Positions 40,416 through 52,020 of a stretch of DNA of 64,000 nt are shown here, piece after piece; position 1 is the first letter of the stretch, and the number at the start of each line of letters is the position of its first letter. Where the stretch lies: positions 1,240,001 through 1,304,000 of the forward strand of contig NC_134434.1 in NCBI RefSeq assembly GCF_030867145.1. The letters run 5' to 3'. The notes below the pieces were generated by a model, which was given only the letters and a program-made list of their open reading frames with translations, was not told where the DNA came from and ran no database searches. This stretch comes from Opisthocomus hoazin. Lineage: Eukaryota; Chordata; Aves; Opisthocomiformes; Opisthocomidae. Made by a program: the position numbers and the translations under genes.

Positions 40416-43208
40416 ATCAATTTAAAACTGGGCATCAGTACAAGCATTTCTTCTTGGAATTTGGAAGATTTAGAGGAGGGGGTTAGGAGAGGGTTGTTTT
40501 TTTCTGAACTGTTGCAAACGAACACAAAAGTTCACACTGTAGCTGAGGAAGTGCCATTCAGACTGCGGCTATTGCAGTCTGTTGACTATAAACTGTACTG
40601 CTGTCTGAGACACTGTGCCTCTGGAAGCCTCCTACAAAAAACCTGAGTGCATGGTCTGTTTTAAGCACATGAATAATTCCATTTGCTGAATTACTTTTGT
40701 GATGAAAGTTATCCAGCTGGCGAAAGGATGAATTGAGGCTTAGTTCCAAAGGAAATGTGTTAAAAATCAAAGGGTGAAACTCCCATTCACATTGATGGAA
40801 CAGGCTCAGGCTCATAACTGATGCTTTATGGACATTTGCAACATGTGAGAAGTTGCAGGGAACAACATCTAATGCTAAAATAAGCATATTAATCCCTGGT
40901 TTCAAAATCTCATATTAACCGATTTTGCCTAAAACAATACTGGAGAAGTGAGGTAATTTCTTGCAGAATAAAGACTTGTTTAAAGAAAAACTTGATTACA
41001 AAACATAAAAAATCTAGGGGGAGAGACAAGAACAATACTACTTACTATGCGTGCTTCCTCTTCCTTCTTAACTGCTACTCATAATTGCAGAAAAATACAA
41101 CAACATGTTTCCCAGAAAAAGCAAAATGGTTCACGCATTAAGACAGAAAAATAGTGAATGGAAACAGGCAACAATTTTAACCAGCTTGTGGCTCATTGTC
41201 CATGTGTGCACAAACCTAAACTGTATCCACAGACAAAGAAGCCAGGGAAGATGAGTTTTTTCCTAGACATACATCCTTTAAGTTCAAGCACAAAGCTCGG
41301 GAGAGAACAACTTGTACTGAGTCCCTGCACTTCTGACTGGGCAGTCACGCAGGCAGCAACGTACGCTCAGAGTTCACCTCTTTCCTACCAAATGCCCCGG
41401 TGGCAAACCTTAACACAACAAGAACAGTGCTCTGCAGGCAGAAACCTATCACATCCTAGTGGGAACATGTGTTTCCAACTCCATCCACTCGGAGAACAGC
41501 ATCACCAAAAACTGTACAGCATAGCTGCCTTCACTCACACATACATAATGCTAACCTGATATTGCAATCACCGTTACTCTATGTGGCATAAGAAATTATA
41601 TTAAACAGGCACCAGGTGACAGTTAGCTGTCAAAATCTGTAATGAGGAACCAATAAGATCCATATTAGAATAATTTTCAAGATGTGGGTTCTTTTCTTTT
41701 AGAATGAGATGACAAAGAACCTTAATATCAAAAAATATATATTTCTTTTGATCTTTTAATTAATTTGAACTTGCAAGAGAGAAGGATGGAGGCAGAAAAC
41801 CAGAAAGCAGAAAGTTCTCTTTCCTGCTTTGTTGCTACTGCAAGTGGGTTTAGAAAAAGTCTGAAACACAGCCTGACATGCTGAGGTACATGACAGCAAC
41901 TTTGTCTCCTTTTTACCAAGCAAAGTTGCATTGAATGTGTCAGAAAAAGGTCTTGCATGGATTCTGGGGCAAGGTCTAATTGCAAGCAGTGTGCTAAACC
42001 AGCCCACCTGTGGTTGTTAGGCCAGGTGTGCAGATAAACGGAAGGGGACACAGAAGAGGCCATCAGCAGGGACCAAACATGTCCGTTTCCCAGAGTGGCC
42101 CTGCTGGAACACTAGGAGCCTGGCACAACTTCCATCAGTCCAGAGAGCTGGATTAAAAGACTGTCCCTTCTCATCATCCACCACTCCTGGACTACACCGC
42201 AGTCAGTTATTACAAAAACAACCCTCCCTCCAAATCCTGTCCTTTTATCTTTTTAATGATTTTTAACAGGCAGGTTCACTAATAAACTCCCTGGCTGTGA
42301 GAAATAAGAATATTACAAGAACTGTAATCACTGCACCACCTGAAGTCAATTTTATCTGGTGACTTTGATACTAGCAAAAAAATCAGTTTTCCCACTCTAC
42401 ATGCCTACTCAGAAAAACCTAATTCTGGGGGCGCAAAGCTGTGAAGACTCCCAAAGAACCTATTGAGGTTTATTGAGGAAATGCAAGATAGCATGACGTT
42501 TTAAACACTTTTGTGACTAATTTCTCACTTCCAGAAGAACTAAATCACTGCAGTTTATATATGTCTTTTTGAATTAGAAGAATGTTATTTCACAAATACT
42601 TGATGTCTTAACACTGTTTGCTGGAGTTCAGACATGAAAAAGGGATTTGGACTGAAAATAAGTCCTTATGATAATGAATAGACTGACTCACAGGAAAAAC
42701 ACATTGATTGACTTAATAGTTAACTGCCAGTCATCTTCCTTGTTCCTTTGTTGGGGGTGTTTTTAACTTCAAATAAATTGCATCATTATCTCTGCCAGTA
42801 ACATGTAAATTCCATCTCAGTTTTGATAAAGACCATAAATACCACAAAAGTATTACCTTAATGTCCATTGCACTGATGGATTCTTAGAGGCTGTATTCTT
42901 ACAATGGTGTGTTAAATTTTTTATCAGTTTCCTTACTGAGGTCAGGACTATTTATAAGCACTGAAGATATTCTCAGAAAATACAAGAAAGCATGGCAGTA
43001 ACAATATATGGAACAGAAGTACTAGAAATTAAATGGCAGTATTATCACTCAGTATTTATAGTTACATTCTCAGCAACTCACCTGTTGCTAGTGGCTTTCT
43101 AATATTAACTTGCTTAATCTCTGAACCAAGAAGGTACTTAAGCATCTTTGTAATTTGAGTGAGGCTACCTAAAAGCTTAAAATGAGACACATGGCTATGG
43201 GGATTGAG
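40416..43208. other. Intergenic, no supported gene
   Basis: This stretch holds the longest ATG-started frame outside the CpG island (41158-41559, 133 codons). It is Ser/Gln/Pro-rich with no domain or homologue I recognise, and nothing around it suggests exons. Near 40766-40815 a CTCCCATT-ACATTGATGG motif resembles old CR1/L3-type dispersed sequence. Confidence 0.5.
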
Positions 43209-43433
43209 TTCAGGCACAGACAAATAGGAAACTTCTTCCCTCTGAGGGTGACGGAGCCCTGGCCCAGGCTGCCCAGGGAGGCTGTGGAGTCTCCTTCTCT
43301 GGAGATATTCCAGACCCGCCTGGACAAGGTCCTGTGCCCCCTGCTCTGGGTGACCGTGCCTCAGCAGGGGGATTGGACTGGATGACCCACAGAGGTCCCT
43401 TCCAACCCCTAACATTCTGTGATTCTGTGAAAT
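43209..43433 (+). mobile_element. CR1 LINE 3' fragment (about 225 bp)
   Basis: This is the best-preserved CR1 in the window. In order it shows AGGAAACTTCTTCCCTCTGA, GGGTGACGGAGCCCTGGC, CCAGGCTGCCCAGGGAGGCT, GTGGAGTCTCC, CTGGAGATATTC, a GCCTGGACAAGG block, GGATTGGACTGGATGACCC, AGAGGTCCCTTCCAACC and ATTCTGTGATTCTGTGA. This is the collinear 3' end of avian CR1, covering the end of the reverse-transcriptase frame and the 3' UTR. It is GC-rich inside AT-rich DNA. Short frames on both strands across it are by-products. Confidence 0.96.
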
Positions 43434-46400
43434 TGTTATGGGCAGCAGACTGCTGACAATGGTGAAATCCCAACAATGCTAAAGCGGAGCCTTTGAGCCC
43501 CACAGTCCCTGGTTGCCTTGGACCACGAACGCAGCACGCCCCACACATCGATAGAGCTGAGCAAGGGAGGATGGGAAGCTGGCTGAGTCCTGCGTTGCCT
43601 CACCACTTGCTGTCCAGTGGTGTTATACAGCCCCAAAGGAGCCGGGGCACTTGGGAGCTATTCTTACTCTTGAAGTGGCGAAAATCAAGTGCCTTTCTTA
43701 CTGCAAATTATTAACCTGGTCTTACTGAATTGCTTGTGGAATTGTAGCCCATTTAATAAATGCAAGGTAATAAGACACAGTTTGTCAGAAGCCTCATAGT
43801 CAGTGCTGGCAGAATCAGGACTATAAATTCTTTCCTAATCCCATACTTATTCCCTGAGATTAGAGTCCCTCATATAGGAAATCAGTAAGTACCAAAGGTT
43901 TGAGTAGACAAATTTCTACTTCTTCTTTTAAAAGAAATGTGTATGTAATTCTTGATCATAGCTTCAAATGTTTGCAGAGAATGCACAGAATTTGTCTGGT
44001 ATGTTTTTGTAATTTATTATGATATTTTACTGCCTCATCTAAAGTCACTTTGAACTTGCATGGAAAGACATTTGAATGTACAGAGTAAACACAAAAGTCC
44101 TTTTTGTCTTCTACGAACATTTCAGTTAATTGCAATAAAAAACTGCCAGTGTAAGTTCTACCTGGAATATAAGTGTAAATATAGAATAAACTTGAGAGAA
44201 GGAGAAACAGTGTCATATTGATGCGATTTACAACAGCAAATGCTTTACAACAGTTCAATGCTATCACTATGACAATTTATTGCAACCAACCACTTGCATT
44301 TCAGTAGTGGTTAGGGTCCAGTTCTGGTAAACGGATTGGTAAAGTTCCCTGAGCTGGACACTAACAGACTGCTGGTTTTGGATGATCTTCAAATCCCTGT
44401 TTGGATTTGGAGACTCTTGAGCTTTCTTCCACCTGAGTGAACTGCAGCACTGGCCTTTTCTTTCGTTTTGATTTAACATTGATTTTGGTTTGTGCTTACA
44501 TCCTGGGCTGCTCCCAGTGGCAATTCGGAAGCTGACTCACAAGTTCTTCCATCATCCCTGCCATGGGGCCAGCAGCCCCTGGGACAGGGGAAAACAAGTA
44601 AGAGCAGGAACTGCTCCAGCTCTGCCAGCTTAATTGCTGGAAACATGCCAGAAGCTTCAGACAACTCCAACAGCAGGCCTTTGCTGATCTGACTTGTTTT
44701 GACAGAAATGAGCTACGGAGTGCACAGGCAAGCTGCTGTACCACGTCAGTGGGAACCTTCAGCAGCGCAGTAGTGATGAATGGCAGCAACCTCTTCCGTC
44801 GACACAGGGTAAGCCACAGCTCAACCCAGTTTGGTCAGAGGTTGCCCAGTTCAAAACAATTTCTACAACTGATCTTTTCTGATCCAAGCTAATTTTGAGT
44901 CAAATGAGTGGCTCCTCTGAGAAGGTACGAACACTAACTCTACTTTACTGAATTGGAATTTGTTTTGTTGGTAAAAAAACCTTTAAGCATGTGGATTTTG
45001 CAAGTACTTTTTGAACTCTGTTTGCATAGCTAAGCAAAAAAGTCTTTCTCTGTAAATCTGCCCTGAAGTAACTAGGTGTCCAGCTTATAATTAGTACAAT
45101 AGGTACTCTTCAACTCTGGCAGAAATCCTGGCCACAGCTTCGAGATAGTAAAATCCTTACAACTAAAATATACAAACACACTTCAGAGACCTGTCTTAAA
45201 ACCACTTTGCAGTTATTTTTACCTCTAGGCACATGAGTAGTCCAATGACTTCAGTACAGCTTAGAGGCTGGCAAAATTAAGTTTCAGAAGTTTAGCCAAC
45301 TGTATAAATACGAATGGAACTCAAATAAATGCAGGAAATGTCAAACCCCTTCATTTTAGTGAGTTACAGAAGGAGTTTTGAATGGAAACTCATACAACAA
45401 AAAACTGATGCTGCAGCCGGCATTTTTGTCTGTTTTGAACTTAAAACTACACCAATGTACACAGGAGAATCATGTTCTGCTTCTACCCCAAATACACCCT
45501 ACTATATTAGACCATTTCCCTTGGGATCAAATATACTGTGCCAAAATCTACAGTGCAAGACTGATCCAAAGCTCACTGGAGTCTGCAGAAATATTCAAAT
45601 TGATCTCAGTGGGCTTTGGAATAGGCCCGTATTGACATCCATTCAACTTTATTGAATTAAGCTTTCCTGTGGAACTGCAGCAGCCAATATGGCCATAATG
45701 ACTTCAAAACCAAGCTTTAAGGCCACTGCCAGTCAAATAACATCACAGCAAGTAAATGACAACAGAATGAACTCCTTATCATGTATCTAGATTAAAAAAA
45801 ATGCATGTTTTCTGAGCTCACTGCTGTATTTTCCAAGTGAAGAAAACTTTGTTTGCCACTGATCCCTCACAGATTTTTCAGTCCAAATCACAAACTACCT
45901 ATTTATCACAGGCCACTGAAAGAAGGTTTGCATGAGTATGATAAACATACCATACTAAAAAGCTGCACAGAAGTTAGTATGTTTGGGAGTTTTAGCTATC
46001 TGCTGGCAGCCAGCATGAAATAGCTAGTTGTTTTCCTGCCATTAAACTCATATTAAAGTTCCACTGACATCAACAGGAATTAAACACGAGCTTGCTGCTT
46101 AGGCTTTGTCGTTCTCTTGTCGCCAGATCAGTTCTTTGCTGGCTTAATGGACAACACACCTTTTTACGACAGGTCATCTCACTCACTCGCTTGAGACATT
46201 CATTCTCCCACATGCAATGCCATAATTTCAAAGAGACTAGTTTAGGAACAAGGATGTCTAGGTAAATATGAGTATAAAAGATAATGGTCTCTTTGGAGGT
46301 TTATTATGTTCTGGATTGGGATATTATTGTAAGACATTAGTTGGGAAACCCCAAAAGAGAATTTACTGTCAAATCCATGGAAAACATTCATCTGTTTGAG

Positions 46401-47769
46401 TAAAGGAGTTTAGTAAACATCAATGGAAACATCTACTGAGCATTTCCTAAATCGTGCTGAAATACATCTAGATACATCTAGACAGAGGCTCTATCTATCT
46501 GGATAATACATCTACATAGAGGATGCCACTCTTGCCTTTTGTAATACCAGAGTAGGAGATATTAACCTGAATTTTAAAAAGGCATAAAGAAAAGAACTGC
46601 ATATCCTATTTTGCATGACTCTGAAAACACAGAACACTCAGCAAACAAGGTCTCAGGTTCAATAATAATTGTTTCTTCCACTGATCTGAGCGCTCATTTG
46701 ACAACATGATCATAAAGGAATGATTTAGAAGGGCTCCTTGCAGTCCTTGTTTCATTAACTTTTCAAGAAGCAGATGCAAATCATATTTCAACCTCTTTAA
46801 AAATCCATACTAGTTTGGTGCTTCTGGACAACTCGTTCAGTGTCCAAAGGTGTATCTATATAATGAGATGCCTGACAAATGCCTGTTCACCCTGTGGCTG
46901 CCTTAGTTCCCTAAATCCTATGCATTTCATTCTGCCCGAGGCGTAATTCTCAATTGCCTAAACACAAGTATTCAAATGACACTCTGCATTCTGCAGTCCA
47001 GTCAAGGAAAGAATCCCCTCTTGCTGTACAGTCCCACCGTTTAATGAAAATCTATCATAAAATATGGGAATTCTTTAAGTAAAGACATTGTCCCTAAAGC
47101 CTTGAATGACTGTGCCTCGTGTCTGGCGTCGCTGTTCTTACTGGGCAGATAATGGCAATTAGTTTGTTAAAATCCTGAGTCTCTTTATAACCCATGAGAA
47201 GCATTGGACTAAACATCAGCAGAGACTGCAGCAGTGCAAAAAGCACTTACACTACCCTGAGAACTAGCAAAACGAATACAAGAATCACATTGACTACTAA
47301 GTGCCTGCAGTCCAATTCTTCCTTTCAAATTCTAACGATTTTGTCCCATCCAGTTGCTTTGAAGCACTCAACAAATCTGATCTACCACAATTAAATACCA
47401 TCAGGATGGCTTGAAACCTATGACTCCTACACATTTCTCAGAGCTGATGAAAATAACAACCTAGCCTGTGGTTTCTTCTCTTAAAGATCATCTCCTTCCC
47501 CATTCAGAGATCCAGGCGTCCTCATTTTGCCAGAATCCAGACAAAGGTGCATTTCACAAGTATGCCCTGGGCTGGAGAACTGTTTATAAACCAACCTATG
47601 TTCAATCTATTATGCATGCATCCCCCGCTGGAGTATTTGTAATATGACCTCTGCATACCTGCCAAGAGCTGGGATATCAGTTTGAAACCCAGAGCATCTC
47701 TCTCCCTCCCCCTTCCCTCTGCCTTACAGTGATCAGTGAAGGCATCCGCAGTCGAAGCAGTTGCAGGAT
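43434..47769. other. Intergenic, no supported gene
   Basis: No supported gene. Frames on both strands near 44473-44789 and 45329-45655 overlap each other and carry no recognisable domain. An old inverted repeat at 45566-45620 is listed separately. A short TACATCTAGA-type repeated stretch lies at 46463-46515. GC content starts to climb from about 47690 toward the CpG island. Confidence 0.55.
45566..45620. repeat. Old dispersed repeat fragment with internal inverted repeat
   Basis: The segment begins CCAAAGCTCACTGGAGTC and ends GATCTCAGTGGGCTTTGGA, followed by ATAGGCCC. The two ends are imperfect reverse complements. The pattern (CCAAAGCCCACTGAAGTC...TTCAATGGGCTTTGGATCAGGCCC) is a dispersed sequence common in turtle, crocodile and bird genomes, probably CR1/L3-related. 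Identification is from memory and the copy is diverged. Confidence 0.5.
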
Positions 47770-48350
47770 CACCTTTTCACACCTGCCCCGAGCCCGGATT
47801 TTCGTTTGCAGCCCGAAGCCCCTGCCCCCTCCCTTCCTTCACGGCAGACCGGGGCAGCCCCCTGCCCACCTACCCGCGCTGCTCCCCAGCCCGCAGCCCC
47901 TCGGCTCTGCCAACGCTGCCTTTCTGCGCCCGGCTTCTCGTTGCGCAGAAAGGGAAACCCGACCTGTCCCCGCGCAGGTGCACCTCTTTTTTTTTGGGGG
48001 GGGGAGGGGAGGATAATAAAACCGGACCCACATTTTAAACAAAGTGAGCAGCAGCTCCTGGAATGTGCCTGAGAGGACAGACAGCCCAGCCGGCCGCGCG
48101 GGAGGGAGGTTTTTCCCCCTCTGCCTTGCACCCCCCCGGCTCTCGCCGGCCCGGTCCCAGCCGCAGACCCCCGTGCCGCGGTGCGGCCCCGCCGCCGCCC
48201 GCCCAGGCACCGCCTCCGCGCCCGTGCGCTCCCCCGCCCGTGCGCGCCGCCGCGCCGAGCCCCCGCCGTGCCCGGCGCTGCCGCCCGCCGGCCCGCGGCA
48301 CCCCGCAGCACGGGCTCCTACTCGGGGAAATGGCGAAGTAGTCGGCGTTA

Positions 48351-48360
48351 GGGGCGGAGG
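48351..48360 (+). promoter_or_regulatory. GC box (Sp/KLF-type site)
   Basis: GGGGCGGAGG inside the CpG island, about 1.2 kb upstream of the CA10 ATG. It matches the Sp1-family core GGGCGG. Function is inferred. Confidence 0.45.
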
Positions 48361-48489
48361 GGGGCAATCCGGCGCGGCCGGGTACCGCCTCACAGCGAAG
48401 GGGCTGGCGGGTGGCTGCACCAGCGGCTCGGAGCTTGACCTCGATCAGTTTCTGGGACTGCGGGCAGGAGCGGCAAAGCCGATGAGCTG

Positions 48490-48505
48490 AAAAAAAAAAA
48501 AAAAA
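48490..48505. repeat. A16 homopolymer in the CpG island
   Basis: Sixteen adenines interrupt otherwise GC-rich DNA, 18 bases upstream of the candidate splice donor at 48523. Confidence 0.85.
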
Positions 48506-48518
48506 GGCAGGAGGATTT

Positions 48519-48528
48519 GGGGGTAAGT
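48519..48528 (+). other. CA10: Candidate 5' UTR splice donor
   Basis: The sequence GGGG|GTAAGT has a full-consensus GTAAGT with the GT at 48523-48524. With the acceptor at 49173-49174 it would remove a 652-base 5' UTR intron and leave a non-coding first exon ending at 48522. This is inference. Transcripts may instead start downstream and be unspliced here. Confidence 0.35.
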
Positions 48529-48555
48529 AAGAGATTGCCCCGAAACTGACACTGC

Positions 48556-48578
48556 TTTTTTTTTTGGGGGGGGGGGGG
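48556..48578. repeat. T10-G13 junction tract
   Basis: Ten thymines run directly into thirteen guanines. A similar T9-G9 junction lies at 47987-48004 in the same island. Lengths should be treated as approximate because such runs are error-prone to sequence. Confidence 0.8.
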
Positions 48579-48897
48579 CAGAGAGGTGCAAAATCTATGC
48601 AGAAGTCCTGTGGACTGGGGAATGCTGTGAGACAGGCATTGCAGCGCAAGCACTCCGCTAACTCTTGGCGCTCTCCTCTTGCCGCCCTTCCCACCACCAC
48701 AGCCGCGAGAAGTTGGTGTTTGTTTCTCTTTCCGTCCCTGTTTCAGTAAGTTTTAAAGCCCTGGCGTTCTTAGCGGAGGCGGCCGGCGATGCGCCCCAGC
48801 CCCGGCTGCTTGCAGGCTGCGGGCTCCTGCGGTTCAGCTCTGGGGGACGAGCACCAACGTCACACAGCCCCCAGCCCCGCTCCCGGCGCGCTTCGGC

Positions 48898-48945
48898 GCT
48901 GCGGGGCCGGAGCGGCGGGGGCCGGGGGGGGGCGGCGGGGCCATC
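48898..48945 (+). other. Potential G-quadruplex region
   Basis: Several runs of three or more guanines occur within about 45 bases (GCGGGGCCGGAGCGGCGGGG, then CCGGGGGGGGGCGGCGGGG). The pattern satisfies the usual four-G-run rule for intramolecular quadruplexes. Whether it lies in the transcript depends on the unknown start site. Confidence 0.55.
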
Positions 48946-49103
48946 CCCGCCGGGGCAGCGCCGCTCCGTGCGCGGGGCAAGCCCGACCCCTGCAGTCGCC
49001 GGGCGGAAAGCCGCCGCGGCTCGGCGGGGACTGCAGCAGCCCCGGCAGGGCTGGGGAGAGCCGGCTGCTGCGTGCTGCGCGCCGGGGAGGTGCGGGAGCG
49101 TGC

Positions 49104-49118
49104 GGGGGGGGGGGGGGG
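49104..49118. repeat. G15 homopolymer
   Basis: Fifteen guanines followed by a TG/GGGGG-rich stretch, upstream of the candidate 3' splice site. Its complement, a C13 run, lies 70 bases downstream at 49189-49201. Confidence 0.8.
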
Positions 49119-49152
49119 TGTGTGGGGGTGAATGCGTTGCAGCGGCTGTTAA

Positions 49153-49174
49153 TCTCTTTCCGCTCGTTTTGTAG
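49153..49174 (+). other. CA10: Candidate 5' UTR splice acceptor
   Basis: A pyrimidine-rich tract, TCTCTTTCCGCTCGTTTTG, is followed by TAG at 49172-49174 and then CAGCAAGAG. It is a strong-looking 3' splice site. It would start the exon carrying the CA10 start codon at 49175. Inference only. Confidence 0.38.
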
Positions 49175-49211
49175 CAGCAAGAGAGGAGCCCCCCCCCCCC
49201 CTGCCCCGGGC

Positions 49212-49232
49212 ATGCCGGCGCTGCCCCGCTGA
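49212..49232 (+). CDS. Upstream ORF 1 (6 codons)
   Basis: ATG at 49212, stop TGA at 49230-49232, peptide MPALPR. It ends 358 bases before the CA10 ATG. Context GGCATGC is moderate, with G at -3. Whether it is transcribed depends on the start site. Such a short uORF normally allows reinitiation downstream. Confidence 0.3.
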   Translation: MPALPR

Positions 49233-49316
49233 GACGCGCGGAGTTCGGGGTTCGCCGGCACCTGCCCGCCCTGGAATAGAGACGCTCCGGACCGGACCAG
49301 TTGGGGTTTGTTGTCT

Positions 49317-49779
<463 letters not shown>

Positions 49780-50171
49780 TGAAAAATTTATGAACAATGT
49801 ATCGTGAGTGGGTTGTGAGAGTTATCAACAGACATTGGTCCCCCTCCCCTTAATTCCAATACCTGTGTTGTAACTACGATACATTGGTTGCAATAAATAA
49901 CCACAGTGTTCTGATGAAGCAGATGCTTACAATTCCTAATGTACCTGATTGTGATAATTAATCGCAACATTGCAGTGATCCCAGAATTTCATAGCTCCTG
50001 AAGTTCTTAAACTCTGCTGATCTGCAGATCTTAAAAGGTTTGCAGTTCATTGGCAGAGCTGTCATGTCCTGGTGCCACAGTTCAGGGTCTGCAAAGGGAG
50101 GAATGACACTGAAGAACGTGCCTCTGCTTTTGAACGGAGCTTTACTGTAGCTGTGCTCTGAAAATGAATTT

Positions 50172-50186
50172 AAAAAAAAAAAAAAA
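50172..50186. repeat. A15 homopolymer
   Basis: Fifteen adenines in CA10 intron 1, with no retroelement body recognised next to it. Confidence 0.85.
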
Positions 50187-51630
50187 GAAAGCCCTGTTCA
50201 GAGAACTGCGTGGTGGCTGGTATTGCAGCTTTAGGCTTCTCATTTTAAGCTTGCAAAGATCTCTCTCCCCTCCAGTATGTAGAAGTTGGGTAATTTCAGT
50301 TGTCACCAGAGCTTGTCCAATTAATGAATAGGCACGGCTGGGTGTCTAGCGTAAAGGATTTGAGCAATTTATTCTGGGGGAAAACACTCCCTTCTACTGC
50401 AAAAGCCCTGGCTGCCTTGTTAATTTGTCATGTCAGTCATGCTGGAATAATTATGTTGCAGGAGGCAGGAGGGGGAGGTGGCCAGTTTTCTAGTTTGGGA
50501 CACTTCAGGGAGCCCCATGGGGATCCTGGCTGCCTGTGTCGCCTGCTGTTCCTCTTCTCTGCAGGCTGCTTCTGCCCTCGAGTTGTTGCGTAAGTCTGGA
50601 AATGGGAATGCAAGCAACACAGGCGAGGCACTGCAGGGGGGAGGTAGGGGGTCCTGGTGGACATCTCAGTGTCCAGCCTGGCAGTGCTCAGGGAGTGGGA
50701 GCTCCAAAGCTGCTGTGGGACCCTGCCGAGACTGGCCCGGGCCAGCTCCCAGCCCCCAGCCAGCCAGCAGCCCCTGCAGTATCTCACCTCGGCAGTGCCT
50801 GCGCCCACTGCGCCTTCTGCAGCGCTTCCTGACGGATCCACCCTCGCAGCTCTTGGGCTGGCGACGATTACACTAACATTTGGGGTGGCAGCATCTATGT
50901 TAACTTGTATTGCCTGCACCCGCCCCAAAACTTTTTTGTTCCTGAGCAAACAGTGTTGCTGTGGGCCTGCGGGGTACGTCAGCCCTGCTTTTATCCCTAC
51001 AGACTGGTACCATCTGCTACCAGGCGCCCGGGTGACACTGGCAGCACCCCAGGCTGACCTTCCACTTGTGCCCATTGGTACCATCAGAATAATTCACTCT
51101 TTGCACTCTTTAGAACAGCAAAACCTGCTGCCTCTTGTCATTTAAATCTCACACTTATCTATTTAGCTCAGCATGATATGCCACCTGTCCAGTTCCCTTC
51201 AAATTAGGCACTTGTTAAACTATCACAGTGAGAAAGGAAAAATGAAGCTCATCGCTTTCTTGGCCACTCTGACGGTAATATCCTGAGACAGAAAGAAGCT
51301 GTCCCATTCTGTGCAGGTCCTTATGCCACGCATTTAGCTGCCAGCGTTTCCTAATCTTCCCCCCTCCCTTCCTCATCTTCAGACATGGGAACCCAGGCTT
51401 CTGAAACTGATAGTGGGATCAGCCCTGCAGGGGCTCTCGTTGCTCGCCATCTCCCTCTAGCACTAAGAACAGACTGATATCCGTCTCTGTTTTTCCCTTT
51501 TTTATGTTCTTTTTTTGGGGAATAAAGTGAATAAATGAATGGTGGGATGCTTTTGCTGCATGGTTAAAGCTGTGATTTCGAATAGTTAATTTTAACCACA
51601 TAGAGGACGTGTGCATGCATCTAGGCGTTC

Positions 51631-51645
51631 TTTTTTTTTTTTTTT
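51631..51645. repeat. T15 homopolymer
   Basis: Fifteen thymines, followed by another short T run at 51661-51668. Simple sequence in intron 1. Confidence 0.85.
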
Positions 51646-52005
51646 CTCCTTGCTAGGGATTTTTTTTTCCCAGGAATCCTTAGGATTTGTCATCTTGGTA
51701 AAGGGGATTAAGATCTGTAGATAGCTGTCTGGCACTAATGCTTTGTATCTTTCCTCTGTCATCCTTTTTACACTGTGTTTTGTAGCATATTATCTAGCTG
51801 GGATGTCTGGATAACAGTGTAAGTAAGAGAAGGTGTAATGAAGACTTAAGGTTTGCCTCAGCACTGGATTCCAGAAACTGTGTATTTTTAGCAGTTCGGC
51901 ACTGGTCATTCATTCAACATGTTACTTATAAAAACCCTCTAGTTGAGCACACAGCTCTGAATTACAGGAATGTGAATTAAGGAGTGTGGTAGTATTCTTT
52001 TTTGC

Positions 52006-52020
52006 TTTTTTTTTTTTTTT
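52006..52020. repeat. T15 homopolymer
   Basis: Fifteen thymines inside a longer pyrimidine-rich stretch from about 51996 to 52028. A 64-codon frame across it is a by-product. Confidence 0.85.

Larger units (their letters stand above)
47770..49290 (+). promoter_or_regulatory. CA10: CpG island promoter region of CA10
   Basis: Base composition changes sharply from AT-rich to very GC-rich with dense CpG. The densest blocks are about 48060-48480 and 48780-49120. A GC box (GGGGCGGAGG) lies at 48351-48360 and several CCCGCCC motifs lie at 48190-48245. A weak TATA-like AATAAAA lies near 48015. The island ends about 300 bases before the CA10 start codon and is on the correct side of it, so it is taken as the CA10 promoter. 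The start site cannot be fixed from sequence. Long frames of 150-220 codons on both strands are a consequence of GC richness, which lowers stop codon frequency, and are not listed as genes. Confidence 0.88.

Noticed and set aside
41158..41559. 133-codon plus-strand frame
   Set aside because: It is the longest ATG frame outside the CpG island, but a frame of this length is expected by chance in 64 kb. No domain, family or exon context is seen.
43062..43636. Open frames on both strands around 43.2-43.6 kb
   Set aside because: Mostly explained by the CR1 fragment at 43209-43433. The CR1 piece is too short and in the wrong place to encode an intact reverse transcriptase.
47769..48700. Minus-strand open frames of 180-221 codons across the CpG island
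   Set aside because: They are Arg/Gly/Ala/Pro-rich, overlap one another in several frames and have no recognisable domain. Long frames are expected where GC richness removes stop codons.
50437..51145. Overlapping frames up to 215 codons on both strands in CA10 intron 1
   Set aside because: They lie in a GC-richer patch, open on both strands, low-complexity Ser/Pro/Ala/Gln composition, no splice or domain support.
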